Positions 1 to 8,365 are shown, numbered from the stretch's first letter. The stretch is DNA of 17,734 nucleotides from Ruminococcus sp. (GCA_017502425.1 JAFVVB010000123.1:1-17734), one strand, 5' to 3'. Notes: generated by a model from the letters alone, not told the origin. Numbers and translations: made by a program.

Positions 1-2
1 AA

Positions 3-53
3 TATACGCTTCAAAAAGCGAGAGAAAATTTTGTAAAACAAATGGGATATTGA
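3..53 (+). CDS. 3' end of an upstream gene (partial)
   Basis: Reading in frame from base 3 gives a 16-residue tail ending in NFVKQMGY, then TGA at 51-53, two bases before the next ATG. The basic, amphipathic tail and the tight coupling suit the C-terminus of another polysaccharide-cluster protein, perhaps a glycosyltransferase, but nothing diagnostic is visible. Frame 1 also ends in a stop (34-36), so the frame choice rests mainly on the close spacing to the next gene. Confidence 0.45.
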   Translation, partial: YTLQKARENFVKQMGY

Positions 54-55
54 GT

Positions 56-1009
56 ATGAAAATACATATTATCAGCACAATCAACGGACTCGAAAACGAG
101 GGTATGCGTAATGTTGCTACACATCTTTCAAGAGAGTTTGAGAAAGAGCATACAGTTACATATTCGAAACTCAAAGACATTTTTTCTATCATAAAAAACG
201 GCAGAAAGAGTGACGTTACGCTTGTCTTTGCGCGACTTATAAAATCTGTGTACTATATGCTGAAAATCGTGCGACCTTTTCTCAAAAAAATATGCGTTGT
301 ATGTGTGCAGCCAGTGTCCGATGAGTTTGCACAGCTAAACAAAAAGCATAAAGTCGTCGATTACTGTCTGACTATATGCAAAGAAGATGTCACTAACGCT
401 TTTTCTAAAGATTTGATAAGCGTTTTTGATGTAGGAATAAACACCGAAAAATTCAAAGTTAATTCTGACAGAGATAAACTGTGCGAGAAACTGAAGCTAC
501 CGAAGGATAAAACTATCGTATTACACGTTGGACATTGTTCAAGTGGCAGATATTTGGAAGAAATGCTCGCACTCGATAAAGAAAAGTATCATTGTGTTAT
601 TATCGCAAGTGGTATGTTCGACGACGAAAACACTATAAACACGCTGAAAAAGGGCGATATAGATTTACGATTTGGCTTTGTTAAGAATATCGAAGACTAC
701 TATAACTGCGCAGATGTTTATTTCTTCCCGACTAAATCCAGCGAGTTTGTTATTAGTGTGCCGCTATCGTGTATGGAAGCACTTTCGTGCTCTACACCTG
801 TGGTGGCATATAAATCATTTGAAAAGCTGTCTTTGATTAAGACTAACAGCGAAAATGCATTCACTTTTATTAATTCTGAAAAAGAATTAAAAGAAGCTGT
901 GGATAAGGCAAAATGCTTTAAGAATAAAGAATCATTCCTTTTGAAATCAAAATCATGGAGTTGCGTTGCGGGTGATGTTATCGCAACACTACGTAGTATA
1001 TTGGAGTAA
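56..1009 (+). CDS. GT4-like glycosyltransferase
   Basis: Predicted cytoplasmic, membrane-associated GT-B glycosyltransferase of about 317 residues that would add a sugar to a lipid-linked polysaccharide repeat unit. The N-terminus MKIHIISTING is a typical Rossmann beta strand and loop. The C-terminal half shows a GT4-style core: a VLHVGHCSSGRYLEEML-type strand and loop, the DVYFFPTKSSEF strand, and MEALSCSTPVVAY, which matches the acceptor end of the family's E-x7-E region. It is shorter than typical GT4 enzymes (about 350-400), mostly at the N-terminal domain. ATG 56 is preferred over the in-frame TTG at 50. The ribosome site is weak and translation is probably coupled to the preceding stop at 51-53. 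Donor and acceptor sugars cannot be read from the sequence. Confidence 0.8.
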   Translation: MKIHIISTINGLENEGMRNVATHLSREFEKEHTVTYSKLKDIFSIIKNGRKSDVTLVFARLIKSVYYMLKIVRPFLKKICVVCVQPVSDEFAQLNKKHKVVDYCLTICKEDVTNAFSKDLISVFDVGINTEKFKVNSDRDKLCEKLKLPKDKTIVLHVGHCSSGRYLEEMLALDKEKYHCVIIASGMFDDENTINTLKKGDIDLRFGFVKNIEDYYNCADVYFFPTKSSEFVISVPLSCMEALSCSTPVVAYKSFEKLSLIKTNSENAFTFINSEKELKEAVDKAKCFKNKESFLLKSKSWSCVAGDVIATLRSILE

Positions 1010-1013
1010 TGTT

Positions 1014-1670
1014 ATGAAGAGAAAAACAGTGTGTTTTATAGGACTTGATGGTTCAGGTAAGTCAACCTCGGTTGACTATGCGTACGATACGCTCAAAAAA
1101 CGCGGTGTGAAAGTAAAGAAAGTCAGAGCAGCATATGTTATAAAATTTATGGCGTTTTTTATAAAGCTCGGTAAAAAGCTAGTTCTGAGAAAAGACTCCA
1201 ATCCGTACGGCGGTGATTATAAATCATACCTTGAGAGTATGCGAAAGCAAAGCGAAAAGAAAGGTATTTATAAAATTTTCACTATGCTTACTACTCTGGA
1301 ATTTAAGTGTCAGATTTTCTTTTCCATCACGCTCAATAAACTTTTCGGATACACACTTTTAGTGGACAGATACATATACGATAATGCGGTTACATATGCC
1401 GCTAATTTAGGAAAAGACACAACTTTTTTAAAAGAAACTATCGAAAAGAAGTGGAAAAACGCTCCTAAACCTGATTTGATTATTTATATCAAGACTCCGG
1501 TTGAGGTGTGTTTATCAAGAAAAGACGATATTCCTGACCCACTTTATCTTGAGATAAGAGAACCTCTTTATGATGAGATAGCATCGCTGTATTATGCTAA
1601 AATAATCCGTGGTGATAACGATAAAGACTTTATGTTAACCAAGGTGATAGACGCTATCGATAATATCTGA
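1014..1670 (+). CDS. Thymidylate-kinase-like P-loop kinase
   Basis: A 218-residue P-loop NTPase of the dTMP-kinase fold. It has a Walker A motif GLDGSGKST (residues 10-18), a DRY motif at 118-120 in DRYIYD that matches the substrate-binding/LID region of thymidylate kinases, and a DLIIYIKTPVEVCLSRK segment matching the family's beta-strand and helix that follow the DR[YF] region. ATG 1014 is chosen because GGAG at 1003-1006, inside the end of the preceding gene, is correctly spaced, and because the sequence upstream of the P-loop in the longer frame looks like read-through of the neighbour. The position inside a glycan cluster suggests a specialised kinase rather than housekeeping dTMP kinase. 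The substrate is unknown and could be a nucleotide, a sugar or a lipid. The gene sits between a glycosyltransferase and a phosphodiesterase-like enzyme in one operon. Confidence 0.8.
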   Translation: MKRKTVCFIGLDGSGKSTSVDYAYDTLKKRGVKVKKVRAAYVIKFMAFFIKLGKKLVLRKDSNPYGGDYKSYLESMRKQSEKKGIYKIFTMLTTLEFKCQIFFSITLNKLFGYTLLVDRYIYDNAVTYAANLGKDTTFLKETIEKKWKNAPKPDLIIYIKTPVEVCLSRKDDIPDPLYLEIREPLYDEIASLYYAKIIRGDNDKDFMLTKVIDAIDNI

Positions 1671-1686
1671 TGAAAGGTATTTAATT

Positions 1687-3120
1687 ATGATAAATAAGCT
1701 TATTGTTATAGGTATAGATGGTATGGATTTTGATGTTGTGAAAAAATATGAGTCACAACTTCCGACTATATCTAAAATGTTAAAAGATAATGATTATCCA
1801 CGCCTGCGTTCAGTTTTTCCTGCTGATACAACGCCTGCGTGGTCTACTATTTATACGGGAGTTGACCCTACTGTTCATGGTATAATCAATTTCGTTAACG
1901 TTAAGGATAGGGACAATTCGTATAAACCGTTTGAGTTTGACGATTCCGTATTCAAAGGGAAAACTTTCTGGGATAAGCTCAACGAGATGGGGTACAGCAC
2001 TACTGTGCTCTTACCTATGAACATCAAAGAAGGCTGGGAAATTAACGGCACTATGGTCACAAGACCTCATAAAGGTAAAATGCACGTTTATCCTGAGAGT
2101 AAAGCCGCCGTTTATAACCCTAAGTTTTCTATCCTCGGAACAGAAGCGAAATTCACGTCGGAATCTCAGCTTGAATTTTTAAAGAACGACTTTTTTGAGA
2201 AATCTGATGAGGAATTCAGACTCACTAAGTGTGCTATCGAAAACGAAAACTGCGATTTTCTGTTTTCTTACTTTTCTACTACCGATGGCTTGTGCCATGA
2301 TTTGTGGCGTCATTGTGATGAGAATCACCCTGAATATCCTGGTGAAAACGAGCATATGTACGCTATACGTGATTTGTACATTAAGATGGACCAGCATATA
2401 GCTGAGATTATCAAGATGTGTCCTGATACACCGCTTTTAGTGATAAGTGACCATGGTCATGGTGCACGTCCTGTGTATATAGCACGAGTTAATGAGATGC
2501 TCCATCGTTTTGGCTATCTTGAGCCTAAGGTGTCATCCGGTGGTTCAAAGAAAAAGAAAAAATCACTCAAAAGTGTAATTAAAAAAGTTTCTCTTAATTT
2601 CGTAGCACGTTTCGGGCTTCCTAAATGGGCGGTGAAAGTTGCCCGAAAAGTTCCTGTGTGGAAGAGCATTTTTGCATCAGGAAATGACTTTGATTGGGAT
2701 AAAACGGTTGCTTATCTCAGCGACCTTTCAGCTTTGAAGAATTATAGCTACGGTGGTATCAGAGTCATAGCAGACGATGATAAAATCGATAAGTTGTGTG
2801 ATGAGATTATTGAAAAGCTTAAAACAGTGATGATAGATGATAATACCCCTGCGTTCATGTGGGTTAAGCGTACTAACACCCACTATAACGGAGAGTACTT
2901 AAGCCGTTATCCTCAGATTATATTCCAGCTTGATGAGAGATATGGCGCTGATTGGAACTTGGGTGAAGAGCTGTTTGAGAAAAAAGGTTTTATGCATCGA
3001 CTTTCTCCAGGTGCTCATCGCTACGAAACAGCTGTTATAGCATCAAAGGGGATAGAGCTTTCGAAATCTCAGTATGAGATGACTGATATCAGAAATATTA
3101 TACTTTCTGTGTTCGAATAA
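1687..3120 (+). CDS. Alkaline-phosphatase superfamily phosphodiesterase/phosphatase
   Basis: A 477-residue enzyme of the type I phosphodiesterase/nucleotide pyrophosphatase branch of the alkaline phosphatase superfamily, which uses two metals and a Thr/Ser nucleophile. Visible metal-site residues are D11 (GIDGMD), D200 and H204 (TTDGLCHD), D255 and H256 (SDHGHG), and H444 (GAHR). The probable nucleophile is T48 in ADTTPAWSTIYTG, aligned with the T-x-P motif of nucleotide pyrophosphatases. No signal peptide or membrane span is visible, so it is probably cytoplasmic. A Lys-rich stretch (KKKKK) lies near residue 285 in a likely loop. AAAGG about eight bases upstream supports ATG 1687. In this operon it may trim or transfer phosphate groups on glycan intermediates or activated sugars. 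The family is secure; the substrate is not. Confidence 0.82.
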   Translation: MINKLIVIGIDGMDFDVVKKYESQLPTISKMLKDNDYPRLRSVFPADTTPAWSTIYTGVDPTVHGIINFVNVKDRDNSYKPFEFDDSVFKGKTFWDKLNEMGYSTTVLLPMNIKEGWEINGTMVTRPHKGKMHVYPESKAAVYNPKFSILGTEAKFTSESQLEFLKNDFFEKSDEEFRLTKCAIENENCDFLFSYFSTTDGLCHDLWRHCDENHPEYPGENEHMYAIRDLYIKMDQHIAEIIKMCPDTPLLVISDHGHGARPVYIARVNEMLHRFGYLEPKVSSGGSKKKKKSLKSVIKKVSLNFVARFGLPKWAVKVARKVPVWKSIFASGNDFDWDKTVAYLSDLSALKNYSYGGIRVIADDDKIDKLCDEIIEKLKTVMIDDNTPAFMWVKRTNTHYNGEYLSRYPQIIFQLDERYGADWNLGEELFEKKGFMHRLSPGAHRYETAVIASKGIELSKSQYEMTDIRNIILSVFE

Positions 3121-3150
3121 TTCTAATATAGAATTCTTTTGGAGAAAATA

Positions 3151-4277
3151 ATGAGCAAAATACTTATCTGGGAAACTTTAGCGAAAATCGGCGGTGGTCA
3201 GGAAATGACACTAAAAGTTGCCGATGTACTAAAAGTGAATAATGAGTTGCATTTTTTGATACCCGAAGAGGGTGAATTATCGCAGCAGCTAAAAGAGAGA
3301 AATATTCCGTATACTTTGATGGGTGACCAGACTATGCCTAAGGGTGAAAAAGGTGTTAAGGGTCTTATCAAATTTGCGTATCTTACGGTTTTAGCTGCTA
3401 TCAAAGGTAAAAAAGCAGTGAAAAAAATACGCCCTGATATACTCTACGCTCCAGGGCCTGCGGCACTTGTGTGGAGTGCTATGTGCGCTGATTCCAAAAC
3501 TAAAGTCATATGGCATCTTCACCATATGTTTCAGTCAGGAGCAACTCTTAAGCTACTGAATTTTTTCAGTGCATCAAAATGCGTTAAAAGAATTATATCG
3601 GTTTCCGATTGCGTTGCTGATCAGATAAAAAACGAAAAAGCTACTCCCAAAAAGTAACCATTTATAATCCTGTAAAGGTGATTTACGAAGATATCACAAA
3701 AAAGAATATAGTAGATGAATATCCGATACTTGATAAGGACTTAAAAATTGCGCAGATTGGTTTTATCACTCCGACCAAAGGTCAGAAACTGTCGGTTGAG
3801 GTGATGAAAAATCTGAAAGACAGAGGAGTGGACGCTTCTCTTGCTATCATCGGCAGTGTCAGAGAAGGCGACGATGAATTTAAAGCTATGCTTGATAAAA
3901 TGATTTTATATTACAACCTTTCCGATAATATAGTTTTCACGGGTTACAGGACTGACATTGATGAGATTATCTCATCTTTTGACGTGCTTTTTGTACCGTC
4001 TACTATCGAGGGGTTTTCGCTTGCTTCTGCACAGGCAATTATGCAGGATGTCCCTGTACTTTCTATTGATAAAACCGGTTGTACCGAAGTGGTTGAGAAA
4101 AGCCGTTGCGGTATGGTTTTTTCAGAAGACTCAAGCGTTAAAGTGGTGGCGGATACTCTTATTAAAACCGCTTCACTTGATGTTAAAAAAATAAAAGAAA
4201 AGCACCCGGATTTTCTTTTATCCGAGTGCTCAGAAACTACGTTTAAGAAAAAGACGGCTAACGCCTTTATTCTTTAA
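3151..4277 (+). pseudogene. GT4 glycosyltransferase split by a -1 frameshift
   Basis: Two adjacent reading frames together encode one normal-sized (about 375-residue) GT4 glycosyltransferase. The first part (3151-3657, 168 residues) has the N-terminal GT-B domain with a Gly-rich GGGQE loop at 14-18, a PDILYAPGPAALV strand and an ISVSDCVADQI segment. The rest (in frame from 3654) begins VTIYNPV, the usual start of the C-terminal domain, then shows IGFITPTKGQK, VFTGYRTD and EGFSLASAQAIM. The break is in CCC followed by five A's, G and UAA (3646-3657). One extra A would restore the frame. ATG 3151 with GGAG at 3141-3144 is preferred over TTG 3139. The downstream GTG at 3678 has no properly spaced ribosome site. 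The E-x7-E motif carries Gln in place of the second Glu. Options are a true inactivating mutation, a sequence error, or recoding. Confidence 0.8.
4184..4230 (-). terminator. Terminator of the minus-strand operon, inside the convergent gene
   Basis: On the minus strand an 11-base stem (4230-4220 pairing with 4211-4201, one mismatch, 8-base loop) is followed by a T-rich tract (complement of 4184-4200). This is a standard intrinsic terminator for the polymerase gene ending at 4267. Its DNA is also codons of the plus-strand glycosyltransferase. On the plus strand no T-run follows the stem, so it is not a terminator in that direction. Confidence 0.8.
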
Positions 4278-5592
4278 GAGAACTATTTTTACTTTTTGCG
4301 TATTGAGACATTTTCAGTAACAGTAGTGCAGTAAACCATAGGTAGCTGCATGTGATGTTATCTACTGATACTAATGACATAATAGTCATTGTGTATCCTA
4401 TAACTACCGTGAGATACGAGGTGTTATCAGGGTGGTTTATGTGATTTGCTTTTGTTTTTGACCAGCCTATTACAGCGATAGTCAAGAAGTATATAACAGC
4501 AAATCCGCCTACTATAATACCGCATTCGCATATGAACTCAAGCCATGTGTTGTGTGTCATTCTCTCGGTTATGGTCATTTTACTCATTTGACCTATTCCG
4601 ACACCGAACAGCGGGCTTTTATTCCAGTAAATCTCAAGGCATTCTTTCCATATTGAGAATCTGCCGTATTCGTCAGTAAGACTTGAACGGTTTGAATATG
4701 TAGAAAGAATTGAAGAAAGCATAGATTGGCCGAGCTTTGATATAGAAAATACCAGAAGTGACACGAAAAATATAAGTACAGAAGTGATGCTTGCTACTTT
4801 TTTTCTGACATTAGTATATTGATTTATATTTGCCGCTAAAGTAATTACTAATGCACACGCACAGCATATAATTCCCATTCGGGAGCTACTTAGTAAAACG
4901 CAGAAAATTGACATAACGAGAGTTATGATATAGTAAAAGCTGAATTTTTTGAATAATCTCGATGTGCACGCTGTTATGCCGAAAATAAACTGCACGAACA
5001 TAGTGTTAGGGTCATAAGCAAATCCTCGTAGTCGGTAAACTTCTATGTATGAACCATTTACCATATTGCTAAGTTTCATAAACATACCGCTTTGAGTTCT
5101 GTCAGTAGCTATTATGCCATCGATTTCTACTCCGTTTTGCAGTAGGAAATATGTGATAATAAAAACGATAGAGCAACCAAAGCACGATGCAATGAATACA
5201 TCGCTTAGCTCTTCAGATTTTTTACAATCAAAGCACGAAACGTAAAGCTGTGCACTTATGTATACTATAACTGTGATTAGGGCCGCTTTTACTGTGTATG
5301 AAACATCACCGACGAATATACTCTGGGTTAGTATGAGTATGCTGAGCACTCCTGCTAAAAGCTGACCTTTCGACGCATAGAGCTCAAGCTCATTTCCTCT
5401 GTTTTTAGAGTGTAATATAATAGGTAATAAAAGCGCAAACAGCATAAAAGGTTTTACGGTAGCTCCGGCGACACTTATGCCATACGCATCAATAGGGATG
5501 AGTAGCCACATGTAGCTTGATATGTCTATTTTTTTGTTAATAAGCGGTAACAGTGAAATAATCAAAGACGCTATTATAAAGAGCCATATCAT
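4267..5592 (-). CDS. O-antigen ligase/Wzy-like polysaccharide polymerase
   Basis: A 441-residue integral membrane protein with about 10-12 hydrophobic segments and only short polar loops. It carries features of the Wzy_C/WaaL family: RGFAYDPNTMFVQF before a transmembrane segment, an SSSRMGI motif, a large extracytoplasmic loop (around residues 290-340), and THNTWLEFICECGIIVGG after that loop, close to the family's conserved His/Glu segment. Such proteins polymerise undecaprenyl-linked repeat units or ligate glycan to an acceptor at the outer face of the membrane. In a Gram-positive, polymerase is the likelier role. A perfect AGGAGG site just upstream fixes the start at 5592. It follows the acyltransferase gene by 31 bases in one operon, and its 3' end overlaps the convergent glycosyltransferase by 11 bases. 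Confidence 0.85.
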   Translation of the reverse strand: MIWLFIIASLIISLLPLINKKIDISSYMWLLIPIDAYGISVAGATVKPFMLFALLLPIILHSKNRGNELELYASKGQLLAGVLSILILTQSIFVGDVSYTVKAALITVIVYISAQLYVSCFDCKKSEELSDVFIASCFGCSIVFIITYFLLQNGVEIDGIIATDRTQSGMFMKLSNMVNGSYIEVYRLRGFAYDPNTMFVQFIFGITACTSRLFKKFSFYYIITLVMSIFCVLLSSSRMGIICCACALVITLAANINQYTNVRKKVASITSVLIFFVSLLVFSISKLGQSMLSSILSTYSNRSSLTDEYGRFSIWKECLEIYWNKSPLFGVGIGQMSKMTITERMTHNTWLEFICECGIIVGGFAVIYFLTIAVIGWSKTKANHINHPDNTSYLTVVIGYTMTIMSLVSVDNITCSYLWFTALLLLKMSQYAKSKNSSLKE

Positions 5593-5623
5593 GGCGTACT
5601 CCTCCTTTGTAATTATTTGTGGT

Positions 5624-6601
5624 TTATTTTGAACCGAATAAAAGTAATCTTGCTAATTTGATTTTGTTGATTACCATAGCTACAAATACCGAGATTAAGA
5701 CGGAAACGATAGTTAACGCTAAAATATAAATGTATGTGTTAGAAATGAATTTAGGAAGAATTATTCTACCCACCACTAAAAGTGGACCGTGAATAAGATA
5801 TATTTCCATCGATTTTCTTCCTAAATATGAAATAGGTTTACGTATTTTGAATTTGCTTAATATATTGCTAAGATAAAGACATATATATATCGCAAAAGTT
5901 GCTGTGACAGTTTGCAGGTACCATACTTCATCTTGTTTGATGTATAGTATCACGCTGTATGTAACGAGTGCTATAACGGATACAATGAACAAAGCGGAGC
6001 TTTTAGTTACCTTATAATAATCGTGTTTTGTGGAAATTAATGTTCCTAAAAAGAAAAAACCGACCTGATAAAGAGAAAAACTAAGCGTTATACTCGTAAA
6101 GCCGATGCTAAAAGGGATCAGCGGAGCAAATACACTCGCTAGCATAAATAAAACCGTAAATAATGTGACGTTGTTCTTAGTGACACAGAATATCATGAAA
6201 ACAGATATCACAAATACTACATATAAAAACCATAACTGACCGTCAGGATTGTTTCCCAGAAAGAAGGAGTACCATTTGTACTCATTTGAAAAACGCACAT
6301 GTTCTGACATTATGATTTTCATAGGTAAGTAAATGAGTGCCCACACACAGTATGGAATCATAAGTCTTATGGTTCGCTGTTTTAATAGTGTGGATTTTTT
6401 GAGAGGTTTAGTAACTAACTTTGATGCGACAAAACCCGACACGAAGAAGAAAAGTGGCATATGAAAGGTGTAAATAACACGGTAGAGCCATTCTATCAGG
6501 TGATGACCTTCCATAACGGGGGACATAGTGTGTCCTAGTACCACAAGCAGTATGCCTATACCTTTGGCGATATCTATGCTTTCGTTTCGCTTTTTAGCCA
6601 T
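5624..6601 (-). CDS. Acyltransferase family 3 membrane protein
   Basis: A 325-residue, roughly ten-span membrane protein of the acyltransferase-3 (OafA/WecH-type) family. These enzymes O-acylate, commonly acetylate, surface sugars. The N-terminus is typical: RNESIDIAKGIGILLVVLGH places Arg early and the conserved His at the end of the first membrane segment. FHMPLFFFVSGFVASK is the second family signature, and YLIHGPLLVV near the C-terminus is a third. The length matches short family members without an SGNH domain. GGGAGG seven bases upstream supports the start at 6601. It is the first gene of the minus-strand pair and probably decorates the polymer made by the neighbouring genes. The acyl group and target sugar cannot be determined from the sequence. 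Confidence 0.9.
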   Translation of the reverse strand: MAKKRNESIDIAKGIGILLVVLGHTMSPVMEGHHLIEWLYRVIYTFHMPLFFFVSGFVASKLVTKPLKKSTLLKQRTIRLMIPYCVWALIYLPMKIIMSEHVRFSNEYKWYSFFLGNNPDGQLWFLYVVFVISVFMIFCVTKNNVTLFTVLFMLASVFAPLIPFSIGFTSITLSFSLYQVGFFFLGTLISTKHDYYKVTKSSALFIVSVIALVTYSVILYIKQDEVWYLQTVTATFAIYICLYLSNILSKFKIRKPISYLGRKSMEIYLIHGPLLVVGRIILPKFISNTYIYILALTIVSVLISVFVAMVINKIKLARLLLFGSK

Positions 6602-6629
6602 ATTTACCTCCCATTAATTAGTTTTATTA

Positions 6630-6658
6630 AATATATCATAAATTATTTTTAAATACAA
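6630..6658 (-). promoter_or_regulatory. Promoter of the acyltransferase-polymerase pair
   Basis: On the minus strand TTGTAT (6658-6653) and TATATT (6635-6630) lie 17 bases apart, ideal for the housekeeping sigma factor, and 28 bases upstream of the start codon at 6601. The AT-rich 80-base divergent gap must also serve the flippase on the other strand. A TACAAT at 6654-6659 could be the plus-strand -10, but no good -35 accompanies it. Confidence 0.6.
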
Positions 6659-6681
6659 TAACGATATTTAAGAGGCAAAAA

Positions 6682-8253
6682 ATGAATCAGAATTCACGTT
6701 CAAAAAACTCAATAAAAAACGCCTCCAGCGAAATTGTCGTACGACTGCTGACAGCCGGCTCAAAATTTGCGCTGAGAACAGTGTTTATTTACACACTCGG
6801 TATTCAGTACAACGGTGTATCGGGATTATTCAACGATATCCTGTTTATGTTTTCGCTGGCTGAACTCGGAATCAACCGAGCGATAGCGTTTGCTCTTTAT
6901 AAGCCACTTGCAAATAAAGATGACGATGCTATTGCACGTATTATGAAGTTCTATAAAATTGTATATAGAATAATAGCGGGAGTTATTATGCTGCTTGGTT
7001 TAGCTATGCTGCCGTTTTTGAAATACCTTGTAAAAGACGTACCTGATATAAAAGAGAGCATATACGTGATATTCATTCTCTTTGTTATTCAGTCAGCGTC
7101 TTCTTATCTGTTTATTTATAAAGCGACGCTGCTGGAAGCTAATCAGGAAAAACGAATAGTATCGTATGTTAATATAGCAGCTACTATTATTCAGGTTGTG
7201 TGCGAAAGTCTGATACTCATTGTGTTCAGAGAGTACCTTATGTATCTTGTTTTCAGCATAGTATTTACACTTTCTAAAAACATCTTTATTTCGTATATAA
7301 CCGAGCGAAAATTTCCTGTACTCAAAAGAAAAGACGTTGGACCGCTGACTAAGGAAGAGGCTAAGCAGATAAAAGCTGATATCGGCGCAACCGCTATATA
7401 TAATGTTAGTAACGTAGCGGTTCAGACTACCGATACTATCGTAACAGCGGCGTTTTTTCCGACTACCATAGTTGGTATTTTATCGAATTACCGATTGATA
7501 ACAAATACACTAAACACACTCATCAGCCAGATTTCAGCTTCGTGTGTTCCTAGTATCGGTAATCTTGCTGTAACAGCTACTAAAGAAAAGTTGCACCAGT
7601 TACACGACAGACTCAGCTTCATTATGTTTATGATAGGAAACTTTGTGTGTGCAGCTCTTATCGGACTTTTAAATCCGTTTATATCAGATATATGGCTCGA
7701 CTTAAGGTATATTTTCTTTATGCCTACTATCGTGGTTATTGTGTTTAACCTGTATTTATGTATAATGCAGTACCCGAATACCGCATACAGAAATTCAAAC
7801 GGACTTTTCGTGCAAGGAAGACTAAGACCTGCTATTATGGCTGTGATAAACGTGGTGTTAGCGGTTACATTCGGGACTATATTTTCTAAATATGGTCAGC
7901 AGTGGGGCGTGTTCGGAATTTTACTCGCAGCACCGATTTCCCGACTTTTGACTGAAACGTGGTTTGATCCGTACGTGGTGTATAAACACGTGTTCAATAT
8001 GCCAATGAAAAAATATTTTCTGAAGCGATTTTGCTACTTTTCAGTTATGGTAATAAGCTGCGTTGCAACACATTTTTGCATTGGGCAAATTCTCGGTGCT
8101 TTGGATGTATCTAATGTATACATCGCTTTTGTCCTCAGAGGAATATGTGCGTGCTTCGTACCTAACGTGATAATGCTCTTACTGTTTTTCAGAACAAGTA
8201 TATTCAAAGAAAGCGTAGGTATGGTGCTTTCAACAATTTTAAAAAGAAAGTAA
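6682..8253 (+). CDS. Wzx-like polysaccharide flippase
   Basis: A 523-residue polytopic membrane protein with about 12-14 hydrophobic segments, of the MOP-exporter superfamily (polysaccharide transport/Wzx). It would flip undecaprenyl-linked repeat units across the cytoplasmic membrane before polymerisation by the Wzy-like protein encoded at 4267-5592. The N-terminal region shows the usual opening: a short basic stretch, then helices with LRTVFIYTLGIQYNGVSGLF and LAELGINRAIAFALY, which match the family's conserved G-x-x-x-Y/F-G-L-x-N/S-x-I segment. The length is within the family range (about 420-530). AGAGG upstream of ATG 6682 supports the start. It is transcribed divergently from the acyltransferase gene and ends at a terminator at 8273-8304, closing the polysaccharide cluster. 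Confidence 0.87.
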   Translation: MNQNSRSKNSIKNASSEIVVRLLTAGSKFALRTVFIYTLGIQYNGVSGLFNDILFMFSLAELGINRAIAFALYKPLANKDDDAIARIMKFYKIVYRIIAGVIMLLGLAMLPFLKYLVKDVPDIKESIYVIFILFVIQSASSYLFIYKATLLEANQEKRIVSYVNIAATIIQVVCESLILIVFREYLMYLVFSIVFTLSKNIFISYITERKFPVLKRKDVGPLTKEEAKQIKADIGATAIYNVSNVAVQTTDTIVTAAFFPTTIVGILSNYRLITNTLNTLISQISASCVPSIGNLAVTATKEKLHQLHDRLSFIMFMIGNFVCAALIGLLNPFISDIWLDLRYIFFMPTIVVIVFNLYLCIMQYPNTAYRNSNGLFVQGRLRPAIMAVINVVLAVTFGTIFSKYGQQWGVFGILLAAPISRLLTETWFDPYVVYKHVFNMPMKKYFLKRFCYFSVMVISCVATHFCIGQILGALDVSNVYIAFVLRGICACFVPNVIMLLLFFRTSIFKESVGMVLSTILKRK

Positions 8254-8272
8254 TTAAGGCTTGCCGTTTTTT

Positions 8273-8304
8273 AGGGTCACACATGTTATGTGTGGCTCTT
8301 TTTT
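8273..8304 (+). terminator. Intrinsic terminator after the flippase gene
   Basis: A 12-base stem (8273-8284 with 8288-8299, including two G-T wobble pairs) with a 3-base loop is followed by six T's. It lies 20 bases after the flippase stop and separates the polysaccharide cluster from the starch genes. Confidence 0.88.
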
Positions 8305-8320
8305 GTGTCATAAGTTGTTA

Positions 8321-8365
8321 TATTTCACAAAAATACCGCGTGATTAAGAGTGCACTTGTGAAATA
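8321..8365. promoter_or_regulatory. 10-bp perfect inverted repeat, possible operator
   Basis: TATTTCACAA (8321-8330) and its exact reverse complement TTGTGAAATA (8356-8365) are 25 bases apart, about 60 bases upstream of the -10 box of the starch-binding gene. The spacing of centres (35 bases) is a little over three helical turns. It could be a paired regulator site. No T-run follows, so it is not a terminator. Confidence 0.45.

Noticed and set aside
3646..3657. Firm call of programmed -1 frameshifting
   Set aside because: The heptamer is C AAA AAG rather than A AAA AAG, and no stimulatory element is apparent; mutation or sequence error is simpler.
3678..4277. Separate small glycosyltransferase starting at GTG 3678
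   Set aside because: AAAGG directly abuts the GTG, leaving no spacing for initiation, and the conserved VTIYNPV just upstream shows the frame continues from the preceding fragment.
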